Origin: Psychrobacter sp. PL19
GTDB taxonomy: Bacteria; Pseudomonadota; Gammaproteobacteria; Pseudomonadales; Moraxellaceae
Length of the DNA: 64,000 nt
Direction of reading: 5' to 3'
NCBI RefSeq assembly: GCF_017875835.1
Contig: NZ_JAGING010000001.1
Span: 2,604,001 to 2,668,000 of the forward strand
The position numbers and the translations under genes are program-made. Of this stretch, positions 27,043-36,006 are shown in pieces; position 1 is the stretch's first letter, and each line of letters begins with the position of its first letter. The notes below the pieces were generated by a model. That model had not been told where the DNA came from, made no database searches, and worked only from the letters and a program-made list of their open reading frames with translations.

Positions 27043-28623
27043 ATGAGCACAACACCACTTGCACTACTGTCGGTCTCCAACAAGGCTAATATTGTTGAGT
27101 TCGCTCAAGGTCTTATTAAAGCAGGTTTTGGCTTACTGTCTACTGGTGGTACTTATCGATTGCTCACAGAGCACAATGTAGCAGTGACCGAAGTATCAGA
27201 CTATACCGGCTTTCCTGAGATGATGGATGGCCGGGTCAAAACCCTACATCCTAAGATTCATGGCGGAATTTTAGGACGCCGTGGTACCGACGACGCTATT
27301 ATGAGCGCTCATGGTATCGATCGTATTGATCTGGTGGTTGTTAATCTATATCCCTTTGCCGAAACTATCGCTCGTGCGGATGTGACCATGAACGATGCTA
27401 TCGAAAATATTGATATCGGTGGCCCTACTATGGTACGTGCTGCTGCTAAGAACCATGCCCATGTTGGTATCGTCACTGATCCTAAAGATTATGATCGAGT
27501 ATTAACAGCCTTAGGTAATAATACCGAGCTGACTGCCGCATTACGTTACGACTTAGCCGTTAAAGCATTTGAGCATACAGCCCAATACGACGGTATGATT
27601 GCCAATTTCTTAGGCAGCCGAGTGAATGAAACTCAGCAGCCTGATACTTTTGCGCGTACTTTTAATTTACAGCTTGAGAAAGTGCAAGACCTACGTTACG
27701 GTGAAAACCCGCATCAAAAAGCCGCATTCTATATAGAAAACCAAGTTCTACAAAGTAAGCAAGCATCCATTGCTACCGCCCAGCAGCGACAAGGTAAGGC
27801 GCTGTCGTATAACAATATCGCCGATACTGATGCGGCTCTTGAATGTGTTAAAGCCTTTAGCGCTCCTGCTTGTGTCATCGTCAAACATGCTAATCCTTGC
27901 GGCGTCGCCATTGATAATGATCAAGTAGCGGCTTATCGTACTGCTTTTAGCACCGACCCTGAGTCTTCTTTTGGCGGTATTATTGCTTTTAACCGTCAAT
28001 TAACAGTGGCAGCAGCCAAAGCCATTATCGACAATCAGTTTGTAGAAGTCATCATTGCACCAAGTCTTGAAGAGGGTGTGCTTCAAGCCACTGCTAGTAA
28101 GAAAAACGTACGGGTATTGGTCTGTGGCGAGCTGACGGCTTCTGATGCACCCATGACCCAGCTGGATTACAAGCGTGTTAATGGCGGTTTATTGGTACAA
28201 GAGCAAGACTCAGGTATTATTAATGCCGGCGAATTACAAATTGTGACTGATGTTCAACCCACAGAAGCACAGATTGCTGATCTGTTATTCACATGGACAG
28301 TGGCTAAATACGTTAAGTCTAATGCGATTGTTTATGGTAAAAATCAGCGCACTATCGGTGTTGGGGCCGGTCAGATGAGCCGTGTAAACTCAGCACGTAT
28401 TGCTGCGATTAAAGCCGAGCATGCAGGCTTGATCACTGAAGGCGCTGTTATGGCTTCTGATGCATTTTTTCCCTTCCGTGATGGCATTGATAATGCCGCA
28501 GAAGTAGGCATCTCCGCTATCATTCAACCTGGTGGCTCAATGCGTGATGACGAAACTATCGCCGCGGCTAATGAACATGGTATCGCTATGGTGTTCACCG
28601 GCATGCGCCATTTCCGTCATTAA
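27043..28623 (+). CDS. purH: Bifunctional AICAR formyltransferase / IMP cyclohydrolase
   Basis: It performs the last two steps of IMP synthesis. The N-terminal MGS-like cyclohydrolase domain starts with [19 protein letters not shown] and has STGGTYRLL and [18 protein letters not shown]. The C-terminal transformylase domain has [13 protein letters not shown], the catalytic KHANPCGVA and [11 protein letters not shown]. The 526-residue length fits. An upstream GTG at 27013 lies inside the terminator-like leader hairpin, so the ATG at 27043 with GGAACTG upstream is preferred. It converges with ppiD across a shared terminator. Confidence 0.97.
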   Translation: MSTTPLALLSVSNKANIVEFAQGLIKAGFGLLSTGGTYRLLTEHNVAVTEVSDYTGFPEMMDGRVKTLHPKIHGGILGRRGTDDAIMSAHGIDRIDLVVVNLYPFAETIARADVTMNDAIENIDIGGPTMVRAAAKNHAHVGIVTDPKDYDRVLTALGNNTELTAALRYDLAVKAFEHTAQYDGMIANFLGSRVNETQQPDTFARTFNLQLEKVQDLRYGENPHQKAAFYIENQVLQSKQASIATAQQRQGKALSYNNIADTDAALECVKAFSAPACVIVKHANPCGVAIDNDQVAAYRTAFSTDPESSFGGIIAFNRQLTVAAAKAIIDNQFVEVIIAPSLEEGVLQATASKKNVRVLVCGELTASDAPMTQLDYKRVNGGLLVQEQDSGIINAGELQIVTDVQPTEAQIADLLFTWTVAKYVKSNAIVYGKNQRTIGVGAGQMSRVNSARIAAIKAEHAGLITEGAVMASDAFFPFRDGIDNAAEVGISAIIQPGGSMRDDETIAAANEHGIAMVFTGMRHFRH

Positions 28624-28686
28624 TCCATCTTCGAGATGACCGATTTTTAAGACGTCTAATTTTAAAAAAATTATTAGTCCTCCATT

Positions 28687-28720
28687 AAAAAAGCCACGGT
28701 ATGAATACCGTGGCTTTTTT
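28687..28720. terminator. Bidirectional terminator between purH and ppiD
   Basis: AAAAAAGCCACGGTAT pairs perfectly with ATACCGTGGCTTTTTT. It lies about 65 nt from each of the two convergent stop codons. Confidence 0.95.
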
Positions 28721-28782
28721 ATCATTACTATTTTTTATTGCGCTATTGATAACGCTCAATAGTGATAATTGTTGAGAAAGTT

Positions 28783-30657
28783 TTAACGCCCTTGTGCACT
28801 TGCCATATTGGTTTCATTTACTTCAACTTTATAAATCAAGCGCAAATAGTCTAAATAATCTTGCAGCTGATCTTGCCCTAAATTGTCACGAATAATTGCA
28901 GCTGTTTGCGCTTTCTCAGCAGCAGACAGTGGTGATTGTTGTTCAGTTTTAATAGAGTCACCGACTATGACTGTCGCGCCTATTTCCGTTTCGCTCGCTA
29001 ACGCCACTACCCCATTAGCAGGCGCTTGCTGACTGAATGCCAATCCACGTTCTTTTTCTGTCAGGCGTGTGGTCTGACGATTTATTTCACCTAGCGCTTG
29101 GAAAGTTACTTTTTGCTTACTGATATCAGCCGCGGTCTTAATACCAGCAGCCAACTGTTTGGCGTCTTTTAACGCCAAGGCGCTGGCTTTTTGCTGACGT
29201 AATATTTGCGTGATAGTAGGCGTTGCAGCTGCCAAGGTGAGGGTCTTGGTAGGACGATAATTGCTTGGTTGTACCCAGGCGATACCTGAGCCCACATCAA
29301 TACCTGTCGTCACTGCTTGATCTTGAATAATAAAATCATCAAAGGCTTGCTTGATAACCGCCGGCTGCGCCAATACCGAGGTATTATTCTCTTTGCGATA
29401 ATTTTTGAGACGTTTTAATGGCACGTTCTCTTGCTGCGCAATATCTTCGATACTAAAGCCATCTGCTGCTAAATCGTTAATCGCAGTCACTTTATCTGCA
29501 TAAATTTCCTGACGCTTATATTCTTTAGCTTTAACCGTCAACTCTTCACGCATACTGTCTAGACTGGGTACTTGACTACCCTTGTCTTCAGTTATAGTAA
29601 ATATCTGATAGCCAAAGCTAGTCTTGATGGGCTTACTGATGTCACCAACGCTTAATCCCTGTAGTGCTTGTTGGACCGCTTGCGCATCGCTGCCGAACAC
29701 CGATGGATTAAAACTACCAATGGCGCCGCCAGTAGCACCTGATGGGTCATCAGACTCATTTTTTGCCAGCGCTGCAAATGATTCACCTTTGGCCAAACGC
29801 GCATTAATTTTATCCGCTCGCGCCTTAGCATCGTCACCCGTCAATAATATTTGACTGAGTTTGCGCTCATCGACTATGGCTAACCCTTGCTTATATCCTG
29901 CGTACTGCCGCTGCAACTCTTCTGTGGTGACATTTTCAACTTGCATAGTCGCCGGGCTGAGCTGAATGTAGGCCAAATCGACCATAGCTGCACTCTTAAG
30001 CGTGCCCTTATTGGCGTCATAATAAGCCTGCACGTCAGCTTTGGTCAATTTGACCTGCTGCTGATAATTCTGCCAATTGAAGCGATATAACCAAACATTG
30101 CGCGCTTCTAGCTGTAACTCAATCAACTGACTGACTGCTTTCATTGGATAAATAGCCGTACCAACAATGCTGGCATTCAGCTGATCCAGACTCAATTGAT
30201 TGCGAAATTCTGTAAATAGCTGGTCCTTATTCATACCGCGCTGACGCAAAAAGTTTGAAAATTGCTCATTAGAAAAGTCACCATTGGCATCTTTAAAAAT
30301 ATCTTCTTGGCGTAACAAACGATTAATAGTGTCATCAGATACGGTCATACCCAGCTTGCCAGCCTGCTGTTCTAATAAAGTGCGATCAATCAAACCTTTT
30401 AACACTTGTTTATGGAGCACGTCTTCATTGAGCAAACTGGCGTCATCGAGCTGATCCAAAATCTCCGTACGTCTGCTGTTCACTGCACTTTGATACTCTG
30501 ATGACCCCACACTCGCCTCACCTACTTGCGCGATTTGGTTGGGATCAACACCACTTTGGAAGTAGCTTTCAATACCCAATAGAGCAAGCGGCGATAGGCA
30601 TAAAATCAATAAAATGCGACCAGGCCAGCTTTTTAAAAAATCGCGCAATTTATCCAT
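28783..30657 (-). CDS. ppiD: Periplasmic folding chaperone PpiD (SurA_N / rotamase)
   Basis: It is an inner-membrane anchored periplasmic chaperone for proteins leaving the Sec translocon. One N-terminal membrane helix (about 13-30, ILLILCLSPLALLGIESYF) is followed by a SurA_N-type chaperone domain that contains DRTLLEQQAGKLGM. A parvulin PPIase domain lies in the middle (about 250-355), with ARLAKGESFAALAKNESDDPSG and IKTSFGYQIFTI. The C-terminal chaperone part closes the protein. Length 624 is typical (E. coli 623). In E. coli ppiD is next to hupB. Here hupB is also the next gene on the same strand. Confidence 0.92.
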   Translation of the reverse strand: MDKLRDFLKSWPGRILLILCLSPLALLGIESYFQSGVDPNQIAQVGEASVGSSEYQSAVNSRRTEILDQLDDASLLNEDVLHKQVLKGLIDRTLLEQQAGKLGMTVSDDTINRLLRQEDIFKDANGDFSNEQFSNFLRQRGMNKDQLFTEFRNQLSLDQLNASIVGTAIYPMKAVSQLIELQLEARNVWLYRFNWQNYQQQVKLTKADVQAYYDANKGTLKSAAMVDLAYIQLSPATMQVENVTTEELQRQYAGYKQGLAIVDERKLSQILLTGDDAKARADKINARLAKGESFAALAKNESDDPSGATGGAIGSFNPSVFGSDAQAVQQALQGLSVGDISKPIKTSFGYQIFTITEDKGSQVPSLDSMREELTVKAKEYKRQEIYADKVTAINDLAADGFSIEDIAQQENVPLKRLKNYRKENNTSVLAQPAVIKQAFDDFIIQDQAVTTGIDVGSGIAWVQPSNYRPTKTLTLAAATPTITQILRQQKASALALKDAKQLAAGIKTAADISKQKVTFQALGEINRQTTRLTEKERGLAFSQQAPANGVVALASETEIGATVIVGDSIKTEQQSPLSAAEKAQTAAIIRDNLGQDQLQDYLDYLRLIYKVEVNETNMASAQGR

Positions 30658-30878
30658 AATTATTTCTGCTTTATTAACCTATATTGATGAAAAACCATTG
30701 TAATACTAATAATAACATTCATGCTGTTCGAGCAGGCAATGGCAAGGTGAGGAACATCGGTAACTTATAAACGCCAGCTAAAGCTTGTTTAAGCATCACA
30801 GCTAACGCGCCCTATGATACGTGATTTTTGGTGTAGACTCAAAATATTCGCGCGATATGAGCATAAATGACATCTATA

Positions 30879-30908
30879 AAAAAAAGCACCCCTGTGAGGT
30901 GCTTTTTT
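30879..30908 (-). terminator. Rho-independent terminator after hupB
   Basis: AAAAAAAAGCACC pairs with GGTGCTTTTTT around CCTGTGA. It is 130 nt past the hupB stop on the minus strand and upstream of ppiD, so it separates the two units. The rest of the 380-bp gap shows nothing else. Confidence 0.88.
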
Positions 30909-31039
30909 ATTACTCAATTTGCAGCTTTAATTGTCAGCTGCAAACCTACTATCTACTGGCTACAAGCACTTTTTTTATTAGTGAATAAAATAGCTATGTA
31001 GCATATACCTATGTGTAGCGAACTACTTTAAGTAACCGC

Positions 31040-31312
31040 TTAGTTCAAGCGCTCTTTTAAGTTTTTACCGGCTTTAAAGCTAGGTACTTTACTTGCTGGG
31101 ATAGCAAGTTCTTCACCAGTCTTAGGGTTACGGCCTGTACGGGCTTTACGATCTTTTACGCTAAAGGTACCAAAACCAACTAATGAAATGCTTTCGCCCG
31201 CTTCTAAAGCTTGGCCAACACTTTCCATTACTGCGTTTAGGGCATCACCAGCTTGGGTCTTATTTAGACCGCTTTTGTCTGCAATGCTATCAATTAATTC
31301 TGACTTATTCAT
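31040..31312 (-). CDS. hupB: DNA-binding protein HU-beta
   Basis: It is a histone-like protein that wraps and bends DNA non-specifically. The 90-residue protein has the HU fold: MNKSELIDSIADKSGLNKTQ, GFGTFSVKDRKARTGRNP with the intercalating loop NPKTGEEL, and PSFKAGKNLKERLN. The start is chosen at MNKSELID, the family N terminus, with AAGGAAATTTT upstream; an in-frame upstream extension is not conserved. It lies next to ppiD, the classical order. Confidence 0.97.
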   Translation of the reverse strand: MNKSELIDSIADKSGLNKTQAGDALNAVMESVGQALEAGESISLVGFGTFSVKDRKARTGRNPKTGEELAIPASKVPSFKAGKNLKERLN

Positions 31313-31816
31313 AAAATTTCCTTCAGGTTTAAGGGGTATAATAAAGGCTAACGTCAGGCATTGTATCGCTCTCATGCTATTTAAGCAATAAGAACCATCC
31401 TACTTATGCATTAGCAGGTTACACTTTGTTAACGTCTTTATATCAAGGCAGCATAAGGAGCGCAAGCGATTTTACATATTTTCGTATCCTATACTACGCA
31501 TTTGACACTTAACGTTACGCAATACATCTGTAACTTAACTGTCAACTCTTTGACTCACCTCAAATGAGATGACCACTACCTTTCTTATTCATGTTATAAC
31601 CATTACGTATTAAATACCAACGTTTGTTAAGTATATTATATTTATTTACAACCCAAGGTCCAAGGCAACAATTTGCTAACTGGCAACAATTTGCTAACTG
31701 ACAGGTACCAACGTTACTTTTTATTATAAAGACGGTACTATAAGCACAACATAAAGACACCGCTTGCACCAATTTTAACTTTTATCTCAACTTGCCAATA
31801 AAAATGGACTACCCAC
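31313..31816. other. Divergent intergenic region hupB / UbiJ-like gene
   Basis: The 504-bp AT-rich gap must hold the hupB promoter on the minus strand and that of the next gene. Apart from the 18-bp tandem duplication listed separately I see no gene, terminator or strong hairpin. A frame near 31560-31772 runs through the duplication and is not a credible gene. Confidence 0.4.
31664..31699. repeat. 18-bp tandem duplication
   Basis: Two identical, adjacent copies of GGCAACAATTTGCTAACT. It lies about 120 bp before the next start codon. It looks like a slippage duplication. Confidence 0.9.
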
Positions 31817-32461
31817 ATGAAGCGTTCTACGTTGTCTAGCTCTTTTCTTAATATCATTCTAGTGTTCATCGAGTCGGCATTGACACTATTGCTACGTTTA
31901 GATCCTGAGCTACGTAAAGCCGCTTATCCACTGGCTAAGAAAAGCACTGTGGTCGCTCTTCGATTATATCTACCGCATGTGCAGGTGTTTGCTACTTTTA
32001 GTTATAAAGGCGTGCTGCTAGATGCCAAGCTGCCTGCTGGACGCAGTGAACCAGATGTGATCATTAACGCTTATAGTATTCAAGTCCTAAACGCCATTAC
32101 TACCCATGATAGCGAAACGACCGATAAGCTACAAATGCGTGGTGAGTCGGCTCAAGTACAGCTGATCAAACAGTTCATCATGCAGCTGGGTCTCGGCAGT
32201 CTCATTCAGAGTGTCGTTAAGAAGTTCAAAGGCGATAAAAGCAAATCTAAGCCTAGTGACGCTGAGATGGAAAGCAAAAAAGATAACTACAAGCAACGTA
32301 TCAGTGAGCAACAAACCCAGATTAGCACCCTAACTATCAAGAACCGTGAACTAGAAATGACTGTCAAAGAATTACAAAGCAAACAAAAAACAATGCTAAT
32401 TACTGCTGTTGTCGCGGGCATCATTGCCATCGGATTACTTATTGTATTGTTCATGAATTGA
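31817..32461 (+). CDS. Unrecognised protein with SCP2/UbiJ-like pattern and C-terminal anchor
   Basis: The 214-residue protein starts with a hydrophobic helix (FLNIILVFIESALTLLLRLDP). The next 100 residues loosely follow the sterol-carrier-protein-2 layout of UbiJ: a helix with ELRKAAYPLAKKS, strands with VFATFSYKGVLLDAKL, and VIINAYSIQVLNAIT. A charged coiled coil follows (about 145-190, with EQQTQISTLTIKNRELE), then a C-terminal membrane helix (about 193-212). UbiJ helps ubiquinone synthesis, but I infer this only from the pattern, and no ubi genes are near. It stands alone between hupB and iscR. Confidence 0.55.
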   Translation: MKRSTLSSSFLNIILVFIESALTLLLRLDPELRKAAYPLAKKSTVVALRLYLPHVQVFATFSYKGVLLDAKLPAGRSEPDVIINAYSIQVLNAITTHDSETTDKLQMRGESAQVQLIKQFIMQLGLGSLIQSVVKKFKGDKSKSKPSDAEMESKKDNYKQRISEQQTQISTLTIKNRELEMTVKELQSKQKTMLITAVVAGIIAIGLLIVLFMN

Positions 32462-32475
32462 GCTATTTTTAATGA

Positions 32476-32503
32476 ATAAGATAACGTTGATAAGATAACG
32501 TTG
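32476..32503. repeat. 14-bp tandem duplication
   Basis: Two adjacent copies of ATAAGATAACGTTG start 14 nt after the upstream stop codon. Confidence 0.85.
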
Positions 32504-32616
32504 AATGGTAAAGATCAATTTTTGGTTCATTCAGCCGCTGTAAGACATCGAAACATTCGCTTACCCTGTTGAGCGTGAATTCCTATTATCATAGAGGTGA
32601 CTATCATATAAAAGTC

Positions 32617-32650
32617 GCTTAGCACCTCATTCAGCTTAGCACCTCATTCA
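32617..32650. repeat. 17-bp tandem duplication
   Basis: Two adjacent copies of GCTTAGCACCTCATTCA. Confidence 0.88.
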
Positions 32651-32664
32651 ATAGTCATCCTAAG

Positions 32665-32696
32665 TTTTGATGAGCTCCAATTTTGATGAGCTCCAA
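32665..32696. repeat. 16-bp tandem duplication
   Basis: Two adjacent copies of TTTTGATGAGCTCCAA, only 14 bp after the previous duplication. Confidence 0.88.
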
Positions 32697-32932
32697 TGAG
32701 GCATATGCTTAGCAAATAGACGCTCAATAGATAAATTTTTAGCAAAAAGTATCTAACAAAATGAAGCGCTGACTCTGGCTATTAAATGCTATTATAAATT
32801 ACCACTATTTATTCGCTACCTTGGTTTTTTGAACGCCTCTGTCTTGATACCTCCTACCTTTTAGCTGATGAAATGCCTGATTGTTTTTACTCATCATAGT
32901 GTTAGATTGGATTAACCATTCAACCACATTTT

Positions 32933-32966
32933 AATCTTGACTAAATTAGTCGGGATTGAGTATAAT
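32933..32966 (+). promoter_or_regulatory. isc operon promoter with IscR type-1 site
   Basis: TTGACT at 32937-32942 and TATAAT at 32961-32966 are 18 bp apart and form a strong sigma-70 promoter. The core GACTAAATTAGTCGGG at 32939-32954 fits the IscR type-1 consensus (GACTRWWWYAGTCRRS) at every position. It overlaps the -35 box, as in the E. coli iscR promoter. [2Fe-2S]-IscR should therefore repress this operon. The leader to iscR is about 145 nt. Confidence 0.85.
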
Positions 32967-33116
32967 AACTTTATCGCAGCACACATCGGGTTAACCATCT
33001 GTTGTTTAATGGCGTTAACGCTAGTCTTAGTAACCTATCCATTTATTCGTTCTATAAAACCCCTACTAAGCTCGCTATTGAATTTGGCCTATAACCGATC
33101 AGTTTGGAGATATTTT

Positions 33117-33617
33117 ATGCGTTTAACGACTCGAGGCAGATATGCAGTTACCGCCTTGTTAGATCTAGCACTACAAGCTAGCCAACAAGAGGGCGCGGTT
33201 TCTTTATCTGATATCGCTAAACGGCAGTCTATATCAATCTCCTATCTTGAACAGTTATTTTCTAAACTGCGTAAGCGTGGTCTAGTAATCAGTATTCGCG
33301 GTGCCTCAGGGGGCTATTATCTAGCCAAGCCTTTAGATGAGATTGATGTAATGAGCATCATTTCGGCAGTCGACGAATCAGTTGATGCCATGCAGTGTGA
33401 AGGACGTGGCGACTGCCAAGATGGCACAATGTGCCTAACTCACGATTTGTGGTGTGCCCTATCCAATCATATCGAACAGTACTTGAAAAATATAACATTA
33501 GCGCAATTATTAAAGATGGAAAATGTACAGTCTGTTTCAGAACGCCAGCATATTGATTCAATCATAAAAGACATCAATACCATTACTTTATCGACCAGCG
33601 AGGCACACCCAGCATGA
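33117..33617 (+). CDS. iscR: Iron-sulfur cluster regulator IscR
   Basis: It is an Rrf2-family [2Fe-2S] transcription factor that represses isc when clusters are plentiful. The winged helix reads [19 protein letters not shown] ... [17 protein letters not shown]. The cluster ligands are C94, C100 and C106 with H109 in [19 protein letters not shown], matching E. coli C92/C98/C104/H107. The start is fixed by GGAGATATTTT before ATG and by the conserved N-terminus; in-frame sequence upstream is the leader with the promoter. The stop overlaps the iscS start by 4 nt, so the two are translationally coupled. Confidence 0.97.
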   Translation: MRLTTRGRYAVTALLDLALQASQQEGAVSLSDIAKRQSISISYLEQLFSKLRKRGLVISIRGASGGYYLAKPLDEIDVMSIISAVDESVDAMQCEGRGDCQDGTMCLTHDLWCALSNHIEQYLKNITLAQLLKMENVQSVSERQHIDSIIKDINTITLSTSEAHPA

Positions 33618-34840
33618 GTCAAAATAATAAACTGATATACTTAGATTACGCCGCTACTACACCAGTTGCCAAGTCGGTCGCTGTGAAGATGAGCGAATAT
33701 CTAACTGTAGATGGCATCTTTGGTAATCCAGCATCGCGTTCGCATGGCTACGGCTGGCAAGCTGAAGAAGCAGTCGAAACCGCGCGTCAACAAGTTGCTG
33801 AAGTCATCAACGCTGACCCTCGCGAGATAGTGTTTACCTCAGGGGCAACAGAGTCTAACAACTTAGCCATTAAAGGCGCAGCACATTTTTACCATTCACG
33901 TGGTAAGCATATCATTACCAGTCAAATCGAACACAAAGCGGTACTTGATACTTGCCGTGAACTGGAGCAAGAAGGCTTTGAGATTACCTATCTTGAACCA
34001 CAAAAAAGTACCGGCCTAATTTTACCGCAACAAGTCAAAGACGCTTTACGTGAAGATACTATTCTAGTGTCATTGATGATTATTAATAACGAACTTGGCA
34101 CGATCACTGATGTGGCTGCTATTGGCGAAATCACTCGTGAAGCGGGTATCATTCTCCATGTCGATGGTGCACAAGCAGTAGGTAAAATTCTGATCGACCT
34201 GGCAACTACCAAAATTGACTTAATGAGCTTTTCGGGCCATAAAGCGTACGGTCCTAAAGGTATTGGCGCATTGTTCGTCAGCCGTAAGCCACGTGTCCGT
34301 CTAAAAGCCGAACAACATGGCGGTGGTCATGAGCGCGGAATGCGTTCAGGTACATTGCCAACGCATCAAATCGTTGCCCTTGGCGCCGCGTTTAGTCTCG
34401 CTAATGAGCGTTATAAAGAAGACAATGCTCATGCCGCGAAATTGCGCCAAAAGCTTTGGGATGGACTTCAAGATATTGAAGAGATTTACCTAAACGGTGA
34501 TCTTGAACACAGTGTTCCCAATATCGTAAATATTAGTTTTAACTTCGTTGAAGGCGAATCGTTGATGATGTCGCTTAAAGACTTAGCGGTATCATCAGGG
34601 TCAGCATGTACGTCAGCTACCCTTGAGCCATCATATGTCCTACGTGCTATTGGTCGTCCTGATGAATTGGCTCACAGCTCTATACGCTTTAGCTTCGGTC
34701 GTTATACCACCGAAGAAGATATTGATACCGTGATCCGTCAGATGCATGGCGCAGTTGACAAATTACGCGACCTATCGCCACTTTGGGATATGTATCAAGA
34801 TGGCGTTGATTTAGATTCCTTAGAATGGGCTGAGCACTAA
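33614..34840 (+). CDS. iscS: Cysteine desulfurase IscS
   Basis: It takes sulfur from cysteine with PLP and hands it to IscU and tRNA-thiolation enzymes. The N terminus [12 protein letters not shown], the PLP lysine in [17 protein letters not shown] and the mobile-loop cysteine C332 in [19 protein letters not shown] are all present. The C-terminal end SLEWAEH is the IscU docking tail. The length (408) fits (E. coli 404). It is the second gene of the isc operon and overlaps iscR by 4 nt. Confidence 0.98.
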   Translation: MSQNNKLIYLDYAATTPVAKSVAVKMSEYLTVDGIFGNPASRSHGYGWQAEEAVETARQQVAEVINADPREIVFTSGATESNNLAIKGAAHFYHSRGKHIITSQIEHKAVLDTCRELEQEGFEITYLEPQKSTGLILPQQVKDALREDTILVSLMIINNELGTITDVAAIGEITREAGIILHVDGAQAVGKILIDLATTKIDLMSFSGHKAYGPKGIGALFVSRKPRVRLKAEQHGGGHERGMRSGTLPTHQIVALGAAFSLANERYKEDNAHAAKLRQKLWDGLQDIEEIYLNGDLEHSVPNIVNISFNFVEGESLMMSLKDLAVSSGSACTSATLEPSYVLRAIGRPDELAHSSIRFSFGRYTTEEDIDTVIRQMHGAVDKLRDLSPLWDMYQDGVDLDSLEWAEH

Positions 34841-34849
34841 GATAACCGT

Positions 34850-34870
34850 ACGGCTATATAATATAGCCGT
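34850..34870 (+). other. Perfect palindrome between iscS and iscU
   Basis: ACGGCTATAT and ATATAGCCGT flank one A, 10 nt after the iscS stop. It would form a compact hairpin in the mRNA. There is no T-run. It may be a stabilising or processing structure in the 134-nt gap. Confidence 0.55.
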
Positions 34871-34974
34871 TGAATAAAGAATCAGACAATTATAGAATGA
34901 GTATTTGACCCCAATTACCGATGAGTATGTGAACCAGTAGTATTACTGCTCATCATCTAACTAGGAGAAGAACC

Positions 34975-35388
34975 ATGGCCTATAGTGACCAAGTTATTGA
35001 TCATTACGAAAATCCACGCAACGTTGGTAATCTTGACAAAAATGCCAAAAACGTTGGTACCGGTATGGTCGGTGCCCCAGCCTGTGGCGATGTGATGCGT
35101 CTGCAAATTCAAGTTGATGATAACGGTATCATTGAAGATGCACGCTTTAAAACTTACGGCTGCGGCTCAGCGATTGCCTCAAGCTCACTCGTTACTGAGT
35201 GGCTAAAAGGTAAAAGCTTAGAGCAGGCAGGCGAGATTAAGAATAACGATATCGTTGTAGCGTTGGCATTACCACCAGTAAAAGTGCATTGCTCAGTATT
35301 AGCAGAAGATGCGATTAAATCTGCTATTAGTGACTACAAAGGCAAGCACAGTGTTGTTGAAAGTAAGGTAGAAGAAGCAGTCAGCTAA
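34975..35388 (+). CDS. iscU: Iron-sulfur cluster scaffold IscU
   Basis: It is the scaffold on which [2Fe-2S] clusters are built before transfer. Cluster ligands C37 (GAPACGDVM), C63 (YGCGSAIASSS) and the cysteine in LPPVKVHCSVLAEDA are in place, as is the LPPVK motif recognised by HscA. At 137 residues it has about nine extra at the C-terminus (E. coli 128). AGGAG precedes the ATG. It is the third gene of the operon. Confidence 0.98.
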   Translation: MAYSDQVIDHYENPRNVGNLDKNAKNVGTGMVGAPACGDVMRLQIQVDDNGIIEDARFKTYGCGSAIASSSLVTEWLKGKSLEQAGEIKNNDIVVALALPPVKVHCSVLAEDAIKSAISDYKGKHSVVESKVEEAVS

Positions 35389-35461
35389 GTTTACTTTAAT
35401 GTATTCGCTCTTTTATTAACAAGACTATTGTTTAAAAGAGCTGCTGACGCAACGCTACGAG

Positions 35462-35500
35462 GGTGACAATGACAGTTATGTAATTGTCACCTTTTATTTT
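35462..35500 (+). terminator. Terminator-like hairpin inside the isc operon, between iscU and iscA
   Basis: GGTGACAAT pairs perfectly with ATTGTCACC around a 12-nt loop and is followed by TTTTATTTT. It sits 73 nt after the iscU stop. As it lies inside a conserved operon it should be leaky, lowering iscA-hscBA-fdx relative to iscRSU. Confidence 0.7.
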
Positions 35501-35569
35501 AAGTGCTAAAAGTTTAAAACTTCTTTAGTAGAACAATATCCATATTATTGACAGTCAATAGGAGTTGGC

Positions 35570-35890
35570 ATGATTGAAATGACAGAACGCGCCGCTCAGC
35601 ATGTTCAAGGATTTTTGGACAATCGCGGTAAAGGTGCAGGTATTCGTGTTGGTATTCGCACGGCAGGATGTTCAGGTCTGGCTTATGTTTTAGAGTTTGT
35701 CGATGTGCCTGATGAAAATGATACCCGTTATGATAGCCGTGACGTGAGTATTTTTATCGATCCTAAAAGCTTGGTTTATTTGGATGGCTTGTTAATGGAT
35801 TATGAGAAAGAAGGCTTGAACGAAGGCTTTAAGTTCACCAACCCCAATCAAAAAGGCGAATGTGGTTGCGGTGAATCATTTACGATATAA
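35570..35890 (+). CDS. iscA: Iron-sulfur cluster assembly protein IscA
   Basis: It is an A-type cluster carrier. The three ligand cysteines are in TAGCSGLAY and the C-terminal GECGCGESF. The start [13 protein letters not shown] has AGGAGTTGGC upstream. It is 106 residues (E. coli 107). It lies 181 nt after iscU, a longer gap than usual, with the terminator-like hairpin in between. Confidence 0.97.
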   Translation: MIEMTERAAQHVQGFLDNRGKGAGIRVGIRTAGCSGLAYVLEFVDVPDENDTRYDSRDVSIFIDPKSLVYLDGLLMDYEKEGLNEGFKFTNPNQKGECGCGESFTI

Positions 35891-36006
35891 AATACCTAGG
35901 TATTGCTAGCATAATATTATAACTACTTATTAAGGCCTATTTTTAAGACGGCTTTAAAAGTCAAATTTGTAAAAAATAAATAAAAATAAAAAGTAAGGCA
36001 CATATT

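Noticed and set aside
31560..31772. 70-codon minus-strand frame with CQLANCCQLANCC
   Set aside because: Its repeat comes from the 18-bp tandem duplication in a non-coding gap and it has no ribosome site.
32937..33116. Longer IscR starting near 32937
   Set aside because: The open frame extends upstream, but it covers the promoter with the IscR site; the conserved N-terminus and the GGAGA box place the start at 33117.
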